A DNA stretch of 64,000 nt from a bacterium (GCA_016932575.1 JAFGCO010000029.1:26113-90112); one strand, 5' to 3'; counted from the first letter of the stretch, positions 9,686 to 20,396 are shown. The notes: a model not told the origin generated them from the letters alone. Numbers and translations are program-made.

Positions 9686-12600
9686 TCAAGATGAATTTGT
9701 TCGGCTGTCATTTTTCTTTGAGGGGAACGTAAAAAAGAATGTAGCGCCTTTTTCAATCTGAGCTTCTGCCCAAATTTCACCCCCATGCCTTTGAACAATC
9801 CGTTTGACTGTAGCCAGGCCAATTCCCGTACCTTGAAAATCAAGATGCTGACGCTGAAACACATCAAACAGCCTGTCCGTATATTGCATATCGAAACCAA
9901 TACCATTGTCTCTAATATAATAAATTGTTTTATTCCCTTGTTTCTTACAGCCGAATTCAATTTTCGCTTTGGCTGTTGTTGAGGTAAATTTCCAGGCGTT
10001 ATCAATTAAATTATTCAACATCACACGCAGCAGTGTGGCATCACCGAAGATGATCATACCCGGCATCACCTTGAACGCCACGGATCGATCCGGTGCAACA
10101 TTCTTGTATTCATTGAAAATGGACTTTGACATTTTGCTTATATTCACATCTTTTAAATTCATCTCACTCCGAATCAAACGTGACAGCTTCAACAAACCAT
10201 CGATCAAACGTCCCATCTGCTGACTGGCATGCTGAATTCGTTTCAGATAATCTTTCCCTGTATCATCCAGCTTGTTTATATAATCATCCAGCAGTGCTTG
10301 ACTGAACCCGTTCATACTCCGAAGCGGTGCACGAAGATCGTGCGATACAGAATAGGCAAAGGCTTCCAGTTCACGATTGGCAGTTAAAAGATCCGCCGTT
10401 CGCTCTTCGACTTTACGTTCCAAATCTTCATTCAGGGCTCGTATTTCTTTCTGTGCCCTTTTCAGCTTTGCAAGCTGGTTCTGTGCCTTTTTCTCTGCAC
10501 ATCTGCGCTCATTCACCTGTATCTGAAGCTGATCATTGACTGCCTGCAATTGTTTGTTCTGCCGTGTGAAATGATGCGTCCTGATCCGAAAAACGACCGC
10601 CCCTGCAAGCAGTATGGTCATAATCACCAGCAGACGAAACCACAGGGTTTGTATAAACGGGGGTGTCACAATAATTCGGAGCGATGCGCCTTTCATGTTC
10701 CAGATGCCATGATTATTTGATCCGCGTATTTTTAAAGTGTAGGTTCCCGGATCCAGGTTTGTAAAAGTAACAGACCGCTTCTTTTCGATGTCATGCCAAT
10801 CGTGATCAAAACCTTCCAGAAAATAGGCATATTGATTGTCCTCGCTTGACAGAAAATTTAAAGCGGCAAACTCAAACGTCAGCACCGACTGATCATATGC
10901 CAGCGTAATCTCATTGGTTTCTGAAATTGGTTTCTGAAGAACAGATCCGTTTTTATCAGGCCAAACCGGCCGGTTATTGATAAAAAAGTTGCTGAACACC
11001 ACTGGCGGAATAAATGTATTGCTTTTCACTTCATCCGGAAAAAATGAAGTGACTCCCCGAATCCCTCCAAAAAAAAGTTCGCCTGAAGGATCTGCAAAAT
11101 ACGCATTATAATTGAACTGATTGCATTGCAATCCGTCATCAGAATCATAATTTTTAAACCGTTCGGTTGCCGGATCAAACCGGGAGAGTCCCTGATTGGT
11201 GCTCAGCCACAGGTTCCCTTTCAGATCCTCCAAAATTCCATAGATTGTATTATTCGCCAATCCGTCATTCTCATTATAGGCCACAAACGTACCGGAGTCA
11301 CGATCCATCAAATTCAAGCCGCCTCCAAGTGTTCCTATCCAGAATCGGCCCCGGTTATCTTCAAATATCGATTGAATAAATGAATTGCTCAAACTTGTTG
11401 AATCCCGCGGATTATGCACATATTGAACAAATGATTCGGATTCGGGATCGAAACGGTTTAATCCACAAAATGTGCCGATCCAAATCACACCGGTCCGATC
11501 TTCATATATGACTTTACAATCAAAATGACTGAGGCTGGTTGAATCACCTTCATTAAAGTGATACTGGTCAAAACGATCATCAGACCGCCTTAAAACACTC
11601 ACACCAATATGGGTTGCACACCACAAATCACCATTTCGATCTTCCACAATTGAGTAAATATCATTATTGGAAATACTGCCTGGATCACTCGGATTGTGAC
11701 AATAATATCTGAACCCCCCCTCGGCCGGATTATAATAATTCAATCCGCCGTTAAACGTACCAAACCATAAAATGCCATGTTTATCTTTAAGAATCACTTT
11801 AATATTGTTGGAATGGATGCTATAAGGATTTTCGGGATCATACATAAAATAGGTGTACTGCCCTGTTTGATGACCAAGCAAATTAATGCCCCCGGTTTCG
11901 GTACCAAACCACAGGTCGCCTTCATTATGCCGATAGATTGCATAAACAACCGGGCTGTTTAAAAAACGGGAATCATTTGAGAGGAAGCTGTAATGATGAA
12001 AAGCAGCCTTATAGGGACTGTAATGATTCACGCCTCCCCTTGTGCCAATCCACACATCTCCAATTTCATCTTGAAAAATACACTGAACCGACTGGTGATT
12101 TAAACTGTACTGCCCTTCAGTGCCGGGTTTATGTAAAGTCATATCTTCCAGATTTTTGTCAATGATATAAAGCCCCTGTCGGCTACCTATCCACATATTC
12201 CCGTCAGTATCTTCAAAGAAAGCACGTACTGTATAAATAAGTTCTCCAGTCGGACCTCTCAAATGCCGGAGATGTCCGTTCTCAGGATTATATATATATA
12301 ATCCTCTCATATTGGTCCCTACCCATAATCTTCCCTGTTTATCTTCGGTAATTGAATACACACTGAGACCATCAGGCTTGAATTTTGAGAAAGCCCGAAT
12401 GTGTTTAATTTTACCCGTTTGCATATTCATGCAATCCACGCCGGCTCCAAGAATACCAATCCATAACTGATTCTGCGAATCAATATGGAGTGCCTGAATC
12501 TCATTTCCTGCAATTGAGGACACATTTGTGGAATCATGAAAATAGTGTTGAAAACATTGGGTATCGAAATCATAAAAATTCAGTCCGTTTCGCGTTGCGA

Positions 12601-13051
12601 TCCAGAGTCCCTGATCAGATTTAACAACTTGATTGATATTATTGCAAGTCAGACCGCATGAATCATCCGGATGATACTGATAGTGAATAAATGAATCCTT
12701 TTCAGGATTATAGATATTTAATCCACCCGCATCTGTGCCGATCCAAATGCGATTCAGATGGTCTTCCTGAATATCACGGATCAGGTTATAACTGAGACTG
12801 CCTGAATTTTCATTGTCATGCTGATAAACAGTAAATTCGTATCCGTTATAACGATTTAATCCATCATTCGTCCCAAACCATAAATATCCCCGGCTATCTT
12901 TAAAAATCACATTCACTTTGCTGTGTGACAATCCATTATCAATGGTCAGATGATCAAACCGCAAATGCACCGGCTTTGTATTGCCCATCGAATGGATGAA
13001 CAGAAACAAGATAATTTGATAAACAGGATATGACCTTCTTTTCAGGGACAT
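9686..13051 (-). CDS. Two-component propeller sensor histidine kinase
   Basis: 1121 aa. A signal/anchor segment is followed by about 14 propeller repeats of the (L/I)W(I/F)GT type (~30-690; LWFGTNDG, IWIGTDAG, LWIATRNG and so on), two seven-bladed propellers by analogy with hybrid two-component sensors. Next come a Y_Y_Y domain (YAYFLEGFDHDW, ~730-790), one transmembrane helix (~800-823), a coiled coil, HisKA with SVSHDLRAPLR (His904) and HATPase with LIDNAWKFTS, DNGIGFD and [12 protein letters not shown]. Unlike the Bacteroides-type sensors it has no receiver or AraC domain, so output must pass to a separate regulator, most simply the Rcp1-like protein encoded 69 bp upstream. Periplasmic ligand unknown, often oligosaccharides in relatives. 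Confidence 0.9.
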   Translation of the reverse strand: MSLKRRSYPVYQIILFLFIHSMGNTKPVHLRFDHLTIDNGLSHSKVNVIFKDSRGYLWFGTNDGLNRYNGYEFTVYQHDNENSGSLSYNLIRDIQEDHLNRIWIGTDAGGLNIYNPEKDSFIHYQYHPDDSCGLTCNNINQVVKSDQGLWIATRNGLNFYDFDTQCFQHYFHDSTNVSSIAGNEIQALHIDSQNQLWIGILGAGVDCMNMQTGKIKHIRAFSKFKPDGLSVYSITEDKQGRLWVGTNMRGLYIYNPENGHLRHLRGPTGELIYTVRAFFEDTDGNMWIGSRQGLYIIDKNLEDMTLHKPGTEGQYSLNHQSVQCIFQDEIGDVWIGTRGGVNHYSPYKAAFHHYSFLSNDSRFLNSPVVYAIYRHNEGDLWFGTETGGINLLGHQTGQYTYFMYDPENPYSIHSNNIKVILKDKHGILWFGTFNGGLNYYNPAEGGFRYYCHNPSDPGSISNNDIYSIVEDRNGDLWCATHIGVSVLRRSDDRFDQYHFNEGDSTSLSHFDCKVIYEDRTGVIWIGTFCGLNRFDPESESFVQYVHNPRDSTSLSNSFIQSIFEDNRGRFWIGTLGGGLNLMDRDSGTFVAYNENDGLANNTIYGILEDLKGNLWLSTNQGLSRFDPATERFKNYDSDDGLQCNQFNYNAYFADPSGELFFGGIRGVTSFFPDEVKSNTFIPPVVFSNFFINNRPVWPDKNGSVLQKPISETNEITLAYDQSVLTFEFAALNFLSSEDNQYAYFLEGFDHDWHDIEKKRSVTFTNLDPGTYTLKIRGSNNHGIWNMKGASLRIIVTPPFIQTLWFRLLVIMTILLAGAVVFRIRTHHFTRQNKQLQAVNDQLQIQVNERRCAEKKAQNQLAKLKRAQKEIRALNEDLERKVEERTADLLTANRELEAFAYSVSHDLRAPLRSMNGFSQALLDDYINKLDDTGKDYLKRIQHASQQMGRLIDGLLKLSRLIRSEMNLKDVNISKMSKSIFNEYKNVAPDRSVAFKVMPGMIIFGDATLLRVMLNNLIDNAWKFTSTTAKAKIEFGCKKQGNKTIYYIRDNGIGFDMQYTDRLFDVFQRQHLDFQGTGIGLATVKRIVQRHGGEIWAEAQIEKGATFFFTFPSKKNDSRTNSS

Positions 13052-13120
13052 AAAAAATACCTGCTTTCTTGTTCACTGACAAAATATTTTTTTTAACCAA
13101 TATAATGATCAAGTTCCTGT

Positions 13121-13567
13121 TTAATGTCCTTTAGGTACTTCATTCAGCAAGGCCCAATATAAAGCCAGCTGCTCCACAGCCTGCTGAAACTGAATAAAAT
13201 CGACTGGTTTTCGTACATAGCTGTTTGCACCCAGCTTGTAACTTTCGATAAGGTCCCGCTCCTCGTCTGAAGACGTTAAAATCACCACAGGCAGCCACTT
13301 TGTTCGCTCGTCTGCACGAATGCGCCTCAGTACTTCAAGCCCGTTTACCTTAGGCAATTTAATATCGAGCATAACGATCACAGGCATGACATTCAAATCG
13401 CGTTTTGCATACTCGCCTTCACCAAAAAGATAATCCAGTGCTTCCGAACCGTCACGGACCACTATCACATCATTAAGAATGTGATGCTTTTTCAATGTCC
13501 GGATTGTCAGTTCCTCATCATCGGGATTGTCTTCAACCAATAAAATACTTTTATTGTCCGCCATCAT
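13121..13567 (-). CDS. Single-domain response regulator, Rcp1-like
   Basis: 148 aa, one CheY-type receiver: acidic pair EDNPDDEE (~12-19), phospho-acceptor Asp68 in VIVMLDIKLPKVNG, Thr/Ser in ILTSSDEE and Lys in VRKP. The extra loop LDYLFGEGEYAKR is typical of Rcp1-type regulators that partner phytochrome-like and propeller kinases of the SVSHDLR class. There is no DNA-binding domain. It sits between two propeller kinases with 15 and 69 bp gaps, so it is probably shared by them. GGAGGA precedes the tandem ATGATG start. Confidence 0.9.
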   Translation of the reverse strand: MMADNKSILLVEDNPDDEELTIRTLKKHHILNDVIVVRDGSEALDYLFGEGEYAKRDLNVMPVIVMLDIKLPKVNGLEVLRRIRADERTKWLPVVILTSSDEERDLIESYKLGANSYVRKPVDFIQFQQAVEQLALYWALLNEVPKGH

Positions 13568-13582
13568 TCTCCTCCATTTTGA

Positions 13583-16500
13583 TTAATGCGTTTTTTTAGT
13601 ATTTAGGGTAAAATAAAAGCTTGCTCCCTTTCCTACCTTCCCTTCTGCCCAGACACGCCCCCCATGCCTCTGTACAATCCGTTTTACAGTGGCCAGTCCG
13701 ATACCTGTGCCTTCATAATCTTCATGGTGCCTCTGAAATACATCGAACAGATGGCTTGCATAACTCATGTCAAAGCCAATACCGTTATCTCGAAAATAAT
13801 AGACTGTCTGTCCATTCTTTTCGTCGCATCCAAAAATAATTTTTGCGTCTGATACCTTTGATGTAAATTTCCATGCATTGTCAATCAAATTCGTCAGAAG
13901 CACTCTGATCAGCGATGGATCACTTTCGGTCATCATACCTTCCTGAATTTCCAGCTTCATGGATCGATCTGGCATGATTTGCCGATACTCTTCTGCAATG
14001 GATCGCGCCATATCGCTGATATTCACTGATCGGACATGCATTTCATTCCGGGCAAGACGGGACAATTTCAGCAAACCATCAATGAGATGACTCATGCGCT
14101 GACTGGCATTGCTGATACGCTGTAAATAATCAATCCCCCTTTCATCCAGTTTTTTCTGATAGTCATCAATCAGGACCTGGCTGAAGCCGTCCATGCTTCT
14201 GAGGGGTGTTCGAAGATCATGTGAGACAGAATAACTGAATGACTCCAGATCTTCATTGGATTGTTTTAACGCTTCGGCATACTTTTGGATAGACATTTTT
14301 TGCTGTTCCAGTTCTTGATTGGCGACTTGTAAATCCTTGGTCCGCTCAGTCACCTGATGTTCCAGGGTTTTTCCCTGTTTTTTAATCTGAAAAAATCTAT
14401 ATTCAAAAATACCGAATATCACTGCCGCTAAAAAAATTATCATCAATATCCGAAACCACCAGCACTGCCAAAACGGCGGTTGAATAATAATACAGACCGA
14501 AGCACCTGTTTCGTTCCAAACTCCGTCATTGTTAGTTCCCTTCACATAAAAGGTATATTTCCCCGGATTGATATTGGTATACGCCGCGCTTCGTCTGTTC
14601 CCGACATAACGCCATGACGCATCAAATCCCTCCAGCTTATACGCATACTGATTCTTTTCAGGCATTGTAAAATCTACGACAGCAAAATCAAATGAAAAAC
14701 TCGATTGCTGGTAAGACAAATGTACTTCCCTGGTTTCTGAAATATGGCTTTGAAGCGGAGAATTCTCCATGCCAACCAGCATGGGTTTGTTAAATATATA
14801 AAAATTTGTGATCAGTATTTGCGGCGGTGTTGTATTCTTTGACAATTTTTCAGGATAAACACAGTTAAATCCCTTTGTTGTCCCCAGATAGACAATCCCG
14901 TTTCCCGCAGTAAATGCACTCTTTCGATTGAATTCATTGCTTTGAAAGCCGTCTGCCTTGGTAAAAATCTGGCTTTCCTCTGTTCTGGTGTTAAAACGGG
15001 CCACCCCCCTGTTGGTTGTCACCCAGAGTATGCCTGTTTTATCAAATGTCAATCCGACAATTCGATTGTCCGGCAAACCATCTTCCATGTAATAACGTTT
15101 GAAAACTCTGGCTTGTGTGTCAAATCGATTCAATCCGATTTCTGTGCCGATCCAGAGCGTCGTATCATTCTCAAAGACAAGCGTGTGCGCCGAATTATCA
15201 CTGATCGTTTTCGGGTCACCCGGATTATGGGATAATGATACAAATCGCCCCTTTTCCGGTTTAAATATACAAAATCCTGAAGCAGTGCCTATATACAGGC
15301 TCCCATCGGATCCTTCTTTGATATCATGAATCAGGTTATGGACCAATCCGCTGTTGTTTGTGTTGTACGATGTAAATGCTTGAGTTCTGCGATTAAAATG
15401 AATCAATCCCGTTCCAAAACTGCCAAGCCATAAATCGCCATGAATAGACTTCAATATACATTTAATATGGTCTTCCTGTATACCGCTGTTCAGGGTTGTA
15501 AACGATTGAAATCGTCCGGTCTTTTGATTCAATCGACACAAGCCTCCGGCCCATGTACCCACCCATATCTGATGGTGGGAATCTTCAATAATATCTAAAA
15601 CAGCGTCACTCGTTAAATTCGTTGTCTTTGAAGAATAATGATAAAACCGGTTGTTTTCTTGGTCAAAACGATTCAACCCCCCGCCATCTGTTCCTATCCA
15701 TAGTTGACCCCGATGATCTTCCATAAAATCAGTGACCACATTATGACTGAGACTTCTGGATGCACCCGGAATATGTTGATAATGTAAAATCGCTTCACTG
15801 TTTTTCAGGGAACGGTTGATTCCCCCCGAAAAAGTCCCAATCCACAAATTGTCTCTGTTATCCTGATAGATAGCATGAATAGATTCATTGTTCAGGCTGT
15901 TGGGGACATAATCATCATGACGGTAATGCCAAAAATTGTCATGAACGGAATCATACAGGCTGAGACCGCCGTTTTCTGTGCCAATCCACAAATGATTGCC
16001 CCCATCCACAAATAAGGTGAGAATATTATCGACTGTCAGACTATGCTCATCGCCCGGATCATGCATATAATGATCGATGATAAACATATCCGATGCATTC
16101 AGGCCGATTCGGAATAATCCGCGATTGCTGGCAAGCCAGATCCTGCCATCCATATCTTCGACGATATAATATATAAGGACATTTGATAAAAGACCGCTTC
16201 CTTCATACTGAAGGTTGACGGATTGAAATGTTGTATCATCATTGAACAGATACAGTCCGGTTTCAGTACTGACCCACATATTGTTTCTGCTGTCTATATA
16301 CACGTATTTCACATTGTTATCACGGAGGCTTTGCGGATCATTCGGATGATGTGTATATCTCGTCAGTGTATTCTGTTGATAATGAAAGCACAGCAGACCG
16401 ATATCCGTACCCAGCCAGAGATTGCCCAGCGTGTCTTCTGCGATCGAACACAGATTAAAATTGATGCCATACAGGGGTGATGCATGATCGTACATGGGAT

Positions 16501-16909
16501 TTATGAAATGATCTTTTCCCCAGTCATATAAGCTTATGCCTCGTGCAGTGCCGATCCACAGATTATTATGCCGATCCTCATATAAGCAATAAACAAGATT
16601 ATGCAACAGACTCGTCTGATCGCCCACAATATTTTGAAATATTTTAAAATCCATTCCGTCATACAGATTCAGACCATAATACGTACCAATCCACATCAGC
16701 CCCTTATGATCCTGAATCATGGATGTTATTGACGATGAAGACAATCCTTCATCCGGCGTGATATGCTTGAATTGTAATTGTATCGGCTGACTTTCGATAT
16801 TCAGCACGAATATAAAAAAGAACATAACTCGTGTGACGAAACGAAGCAAAATTCTTGTTTTTCTAAATAGATAATTCATAACATTACTGATCATTGAGAA
16901 TACACGCAT
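13583..16909 (-). CDS. Two-component propeller sensor histidine kinase
   Basis: 1108 aa with the same plan as the downstream kinase: membrane-targeting N-terminus (several in-frame ATGs in the first 11 codons; start uncertain), 14 propeller repeats (MWIGTYYG, LWIGTARG ... VYLGTTKG), Y_Y_Y domain (YAYKLEGFDASW), transmembrane helix (~816-838), a coiled coil (KTLEHQVTERTKDLQ), HisKA SVSHDLRTPLR with His897, and HATPase ([29 protein letters not shown]). The kinase parts of the two genes are close to each other, pointing to tandem duplication followed by divergence of the sensor part. The regulator gene follows 15 bp downstream. Confidence 0.9.
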   Translation of the reverse strand: MRVFSMISNVMNYLFRKTRILLRFVTRVMFFFIFVLNIESQPIQLQFKHITPDEGLSSSSITSMIQDHKGLMWIGTYYGLNLYDGMDFKIFQNIVGDQTSLLHNLVYCLYEDRHNNLWIGTARGISLYDWGKDHFINPMYDHASPLYGINFNLCSIAEDTLGNLWLGTDIGLLCFHYQQNTLTRYTHHPNDPQSLRDNNVKYVYIDSRNNMWVSTETGLYLFNDDTTFQSVNLQYEGSGLLSNVLIYYIVEDMDGRIWLASNRGLFRIGLNASDMFIIDHYMHDPGDEHSLTVDNILTLFVDGGNHLWIGTENGGLSLYDSVHDNFWHYRHDDYVPNSLNNESIHAIYQDNRDNLWIGTFSGGINRSLKNSEAILHYQHIPGASRSLSHNVVTDFMEDHRGQLWIGTDGGGLNRFDQENNRFYHYSSKTTNLTSDAVLDIIEDSHHQIWVGTWAGGLCRLNQKTGRFQSFTTLNSGIQEDHIKCILKSIHGDLWLGSFGTGLIHFNRRTQAFTSYNTNNSGLVHNLIHDIKEGSDGSLYIGTASGFCIFKPEKGRFVSLSHNPGDPKTISDNSAHTLVFENDTTLWIGTEIGLNRFDTQARVFKRYYMEDGLPDNRIVGLTFDKTGILWVTTNRGVARFNTRTEESQIFTKADGFQSNEFNRKSAFTAGNGIVYLGTTKGFNCVYPEKLSKNTTPPQILITNFYIFNKPMLVGMENSPLQSHISETREVHLSYQQSSFSFDFAVVDFTMPEKNQYAYKLEGFDASWRYVGNRRSAAYTNINPGKYTFYVKGTNNDGVWNETGASVCIIIQPPFWQCWWFRILMIIFLAAVIFGIFEYRFFQIKKQGKTLEHQVTERTKDLQVANQELEQQKMSIQKYAEALKQSNEDLESFSYSVSHDLRTPLRSMDGFSQVLIDDYQKKLDERGIDYLQRISNASQRMSHLIDGLLKLSRLARNEMHVRSVNISDMARSIAEEYRQIMPDRSMKLEIQEGMMTESDPSLIRVLLTNLIDNAWKFTSKVSDAKIIFGCDEKNGQTVYYFRDNGIGFDMSYASHLFDVFQRHHEDYEGTGIGLATVKRIVQRHGGRVWAEGKVGKGASFYFTLNTKKTH

Positions 16910-16985
16910 TTAATTTCAATCACCGGCCAGGCTATATGGATCATCTTTTCTTACCTTTCAGAAGGAATGATTTTCATATAACATT

Positions 16986-19900
16986 CTACTTTCTTTTTAA
17001 GGCCAGTGCCAGTTTGGACAAATCTTCAATTAAAAAGCCCACTTCGCTTGAACTGGCCTTGATCGTTCTCACAATTTCCTGATTTTTCTGGTTGACAGAA
17101 GCCACATTATCCATGGCATGCTGTACCTGATAGGAAAACTCCTGCATTTGATTGACCTTATCAGCAATAGAATGCAAACGTTCCATTTCTTCTTCCACAG
17201 CTGTATAAATTTGATCGAGGGTTACCCTGCCTTCACCGGCGATCCTGGCCGACTCTTTAACATCATCCAGCCCCTGTTTGATCACCTTTTCAATTTTAGA
17301 TAAATCCGATTGCAATTCGGATATGGACTTTGAAATATCCACGGTTGATTTTGATGTGGTCCTGGCAAGATCACGGATTTCCTGGGCCACTACCATAAAT
17401 CCTTTTCCAAAATCGCCGGCTTTTGTGGCCTCTATCAATGCATTCAGGGCAAGAACATTCACCCGCGAAGCAACATCATCAATGAACAGGATAATTTCAT
17501 CAATATGCGCGGAATATTGCATCATGCTTTTCATAATATCCCAGCTGGCGTAGACGTTTTTTTCTATATTTTCCATATAATCAAGTGTCGCCTGTATGGA
17601 CTGGGTTCCCGATGCAACGGCCTGAACGGTTTTCTCAGCGGCAACACTGCTTTTTTTGGTTTCATAGGTTACATTGCGAATGGTGGAAAGAAACGACTCG
17701 ACGATTGATTTTGTTTTATCGATGAAATTCGTTTGAGACATCGATCCGTCTTTCATATCATTCATAGCCCTGTCCACCTGCATAAAAACCTGGCTCACCA
17801 GACTCGAATGAAATACCACGGTCTTTCCTGTCTCTGAAAGTTTTTCATAAGAAGCTTCAACCTGCTTTTTCTGCTGTTCCACTTCGATGGTGCGTTCCCG
17901 TACCTCCATCTCCAGTTTTCTTCGATGGGTGTGATGGCTTCTAACCCGCCATTTATATAACATAAAAAGGATAAGGCCGATCAGCAGTGCAACACATAAA
18001 CGGAACCACCATGTTTCCCAGAAGGGGGGTTCAATGATAATATCCACAGATACCCCTGTTTCATTCCAAACGCCATCATTGTTGGACGCCATAACGATAA
18101 ATGAATACTCTCCGGGATCGAGATTCGTATAGGTGGCGGAGCGTTTTGTTCCGACATAATTCCAGTCGTCGAAATCGGATCCGGCCAGACGATAAGCGTA
18201 CTGATTCTTTTCAGGAAAAATGTAGTTCAAAGCGGCAAATTCAAAAGAAATCACATTTTGTTTATATGACAACCGGATATGCTTGACTTCACTGATATGG
18301 GCATTTAATGGAGAATTATCCCCTATAGGAACCGGTCTGTTGAAAATCTGAAAATCAGTAAAAACAATGGGCGGCACATACGTGTTGTGAGTTAATTCTG
18401 ATGGATGGAATACATTAAATCCGTTAACCCCTCCAAAATAAATATCTCCATGACTGCTTTTAAAATGGCTGCATTGATAAAATTCATTTCCCTGCAGACC
18501 ATCCGAGATATCATAGTTTTTAAATTCCCCGGTTTTTGGATCATACCGGGAGATCCCCTTATTCGTACTGAGCCAGAGATTTCCATGATCATCCTCACGA
18601 AGCCCTTTGATTGCATCATTGGGCAAGCCGTCTTTGATATAAAATCGGGTGAATGTTTCTGTATCCCGATGGAACCGGTTTAATCCACCGGTCGTGCCAA
18701 CCCATAATGTTGAATCACTGGCTTCGAGAATGGTCAATACCCAGCCCTTGCTGATACTGGTGGTATCTTCTTCATCATGCCGGAAGGTCACAATACTCCG
18801 AGTTTCAGGATCGAGACAGTTGAGCCCCAGATCCCCGCCAATCCAAAGCTTTCCAAATGCATCCTCGATGACCACCCGAATGTGGTCGTCCGTAAGCTGG
18901 CTGTTCTGAATCGTAAAATTGATAAATCGGTTATTATCAAATTCAAGGCAGCTTACACCACCCCAGAAGGCACCGATCCACAATCGGCCCTTCCTGTCTT
19001 CGATGATACTGAAAACATTATTGCTGCTTAATCCGCTGTTTTCACGTGTATATTGCCTAGACCGTCCGGTTTTACGGTCAAACAAGTTCAAACCACCGGC
19101 CCAGGTACCTATCCAGCATCGGCCACGGCTGTCTTCGAATATCGAAAGCACCGAATTGCTGCTTAACTGACTGTTCCGGGTATCATAATGATTAAATGTT
19201 CCGTCTTCTTCATCAAAAATATTCAGTCCTCCGCCATCTGTTCCAATCCATAAATCACCTTGAGAATCTTCAAAAAAGGATGTCACAGAATTGTGGCTCA
19301 GACTTTGATCGTTCCCGGGATTATGTTGATAGTGCCTGAATCCTCCGCCAAACTGCGGCAGCAGATTGATACCTCCGGCAAAGGTCCCTATCCAGAAGTT
19401 GCCTGTCCGGTCCTCGTAAATCGACCAGATAGAATTGTGGCTGAGACTTTTCTTATCAAACACGTCGGATGTGTAATGCTGAAAAGCACCCGTCTCTTTA
19501 TTAAAAACGTTTAGTCCCTCATTTTCAGTTCCGATCCATAAACGATTCTGCTGATCCTCCCGGATGGTAAATACAGCATTACCGCATAAACTGTTTGCAT
19601 TCCAGGTATTATGACGGTAACGGGATTGTTTAAAATTGCCCAGCGAATCGATGCGAACCCGAATAAGTCCATCGCCGTGCGTACAGATCCAGATATCTCC
19701 GTCCTGGTCCTCCAGCACACTTCGGATGATAAAATCACCAAACCGTTTAAACCTGACGAATTGCTGGTTATTGACACGGTATAAATCCACATGACCGTGC
19801 CATGAGCCAATCCAGACATAATCTCTGCTGTCACAATAAACTGTATATAGATCGTTGCTGCTAAGGCTGTTTGGATCATCCGGTATTTGTTTAAACCGAA

Positions 19901-20396
19901 CAAATCGGTCTTTTTCTCGATCATACCGGTTCAGGCCACCGCCATTGGTACCGATCCATAAATCTCCTTTTTTATCTTCGCTGATTGACATGACCTGATT
20001 GTGACTTAAGCTGCTGTCATTATCGGCGTCATGCCTGTAATGCCGGAATGTATTGGCAGTGCTGTGAAAGAGATCCAGACCGCTCTCGGTTCCTACCCAC
20101 AAATTTTTCTGGCTGTCTTCAAACAGCGCGTAAATGGAATTGCTGCTGATGCTGTTTGAATCGCTGGGATGGTGCCGGTAAACAGTAAACTGATATCCAT
20201 CATACCGATTCAAACCATCCTGTGTACCGAACCACATGAATCCATTGTGGTCCTGCAGGATACAAGTGATGGTGGATTGGGATAGCCCGCGTTCCGTCGT
20301 AAGATGCTCAAACTGAAGATGGTTGTTCTTTGGATAAAGAAGCAACGAAAATGAAAATTCGACAAACAGTACAAGAAACCAGTGAAATCTTACCAT
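16986..20396 (-). CDS. Propeller sensor fused to a methyl-accepting-chemotaxis signalling domain
   Basis: 1136 aa from the preferred ATG at 20396 (AAAGG, 8 nt spacing; the ATG 3 codons earlier touches the ribosome-binding site). Signal segment, 14 propeller repeats (MWFGTQDG ... IYFGGVNG), Y_Y_Y domain (YAYRLAGSDFDDW), one transmembrane helix (~798-820) and a coiled coil. Where relatives carry HisKA/HATPase, this protein has an MCP signalling domain (~860-1135), with the hairpin-tip motif VASRVNVLALNALIEATKAG followed by DFGKGFMVVAQEIRDLA, recognisable against IAxQTNLLALNAAIEAARAG. No kinase boxes remain. It probably controls a CheA-like kinase; none is encoded here. First gene of the signalling block, 76 bp before the next. 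Confidence 0.88.
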   Translation of the reverse strand: MVRFHWFLVLFVEFSFSLLLYPKNNHLQFEHLTTERGLSQSTITCILQDHNGFMWFGTQDGLNRYDGYQFTVYRHHPSDSNSISSNSIYALFEDSQKNLWVGTESGLDLFHSTANTFRHYRHDADNDSSLSHNQVMSISEDKKGDLWIGTNGGGLNRYDREKDRFVRFKQIPDDPNSLSSNDLYTVYCDSRDYVWIGSWHGHVDLYRVNNQQFVRFKRFGDFIIRSVLEDQDGDIWICTHGDGLIRVRIDSLGNFKQSRYRHNTWNANSLCGNAVFTIREDQQNRLWIGTENEGLNVFNKETGAFQHYTSDVFDKKSLSHNSIWSIYEDRTGNFWIGTFAGGINLLPQFGGGFRHYQHNPGNDQSLSHNSVTSFFEDSQGDLWIGTDGGGLNIFDEEDGTFNHYDTRNSQLSSNSVLSIFEDSRGRCWIGTWAGGLNLFDRKTGRSRQYTRENSGLSSNNVFSIIEDRKGRLWIGAFWGGVSCLEFDNNRFINFTIQNSQLTDDHIRVVIEDAFGKLWIGGDLGLNCLDPETRSIVTFRHDEEDTTSISKGWVLTILEASDSTLWVGTTGGLNRFHRDTETFTRFYIKDGLPNDAIKGLREDDHGNLWLSTNKGISRYDPKTGEFKNYDISDGLQGNEFYQCSHFKSSHGDIYFGGVNGFNVFHPSELTHNTYVPPIVFTDFQIFNRPVPIGDNSPLNAHISEVKHIRLSYKQNVISFEFAALNYIFPEKNQYAYRLAGSDFDDWNYVGTKRSATYTNLDPGEYSFIVMASNNDGVWNETGVSVDIIIEPPFWETWWFRLCVALLIGLILFMLYKWRVRSHHTHRRKLEMEVRERTIEVEQQKKQVEASYEKLSETGKTVVFHSSLVSQVFMQVDRAMNDMKDGSMSQTNFIDKTKSIVESFLSTIRNVTYETKKSSVAAEKTVQAVASGTQSIQATLDYMENIEKNVYASWDIMKSMMQYSAHIDEIILFIDDVASRVNVLALNALIEATKAGDFGKGFMVVAQEIRDLARTTSKSTVDISKSISELQSDLSKIEKVIKQGLDDVKESARIAGEGRVTLDQIYTAVEEEMERLHSIADKVNQMQEFSYQVQHAMDNVASVNQKNQEIVRTIKASSSEVGFLIEDLSKLALALKRK

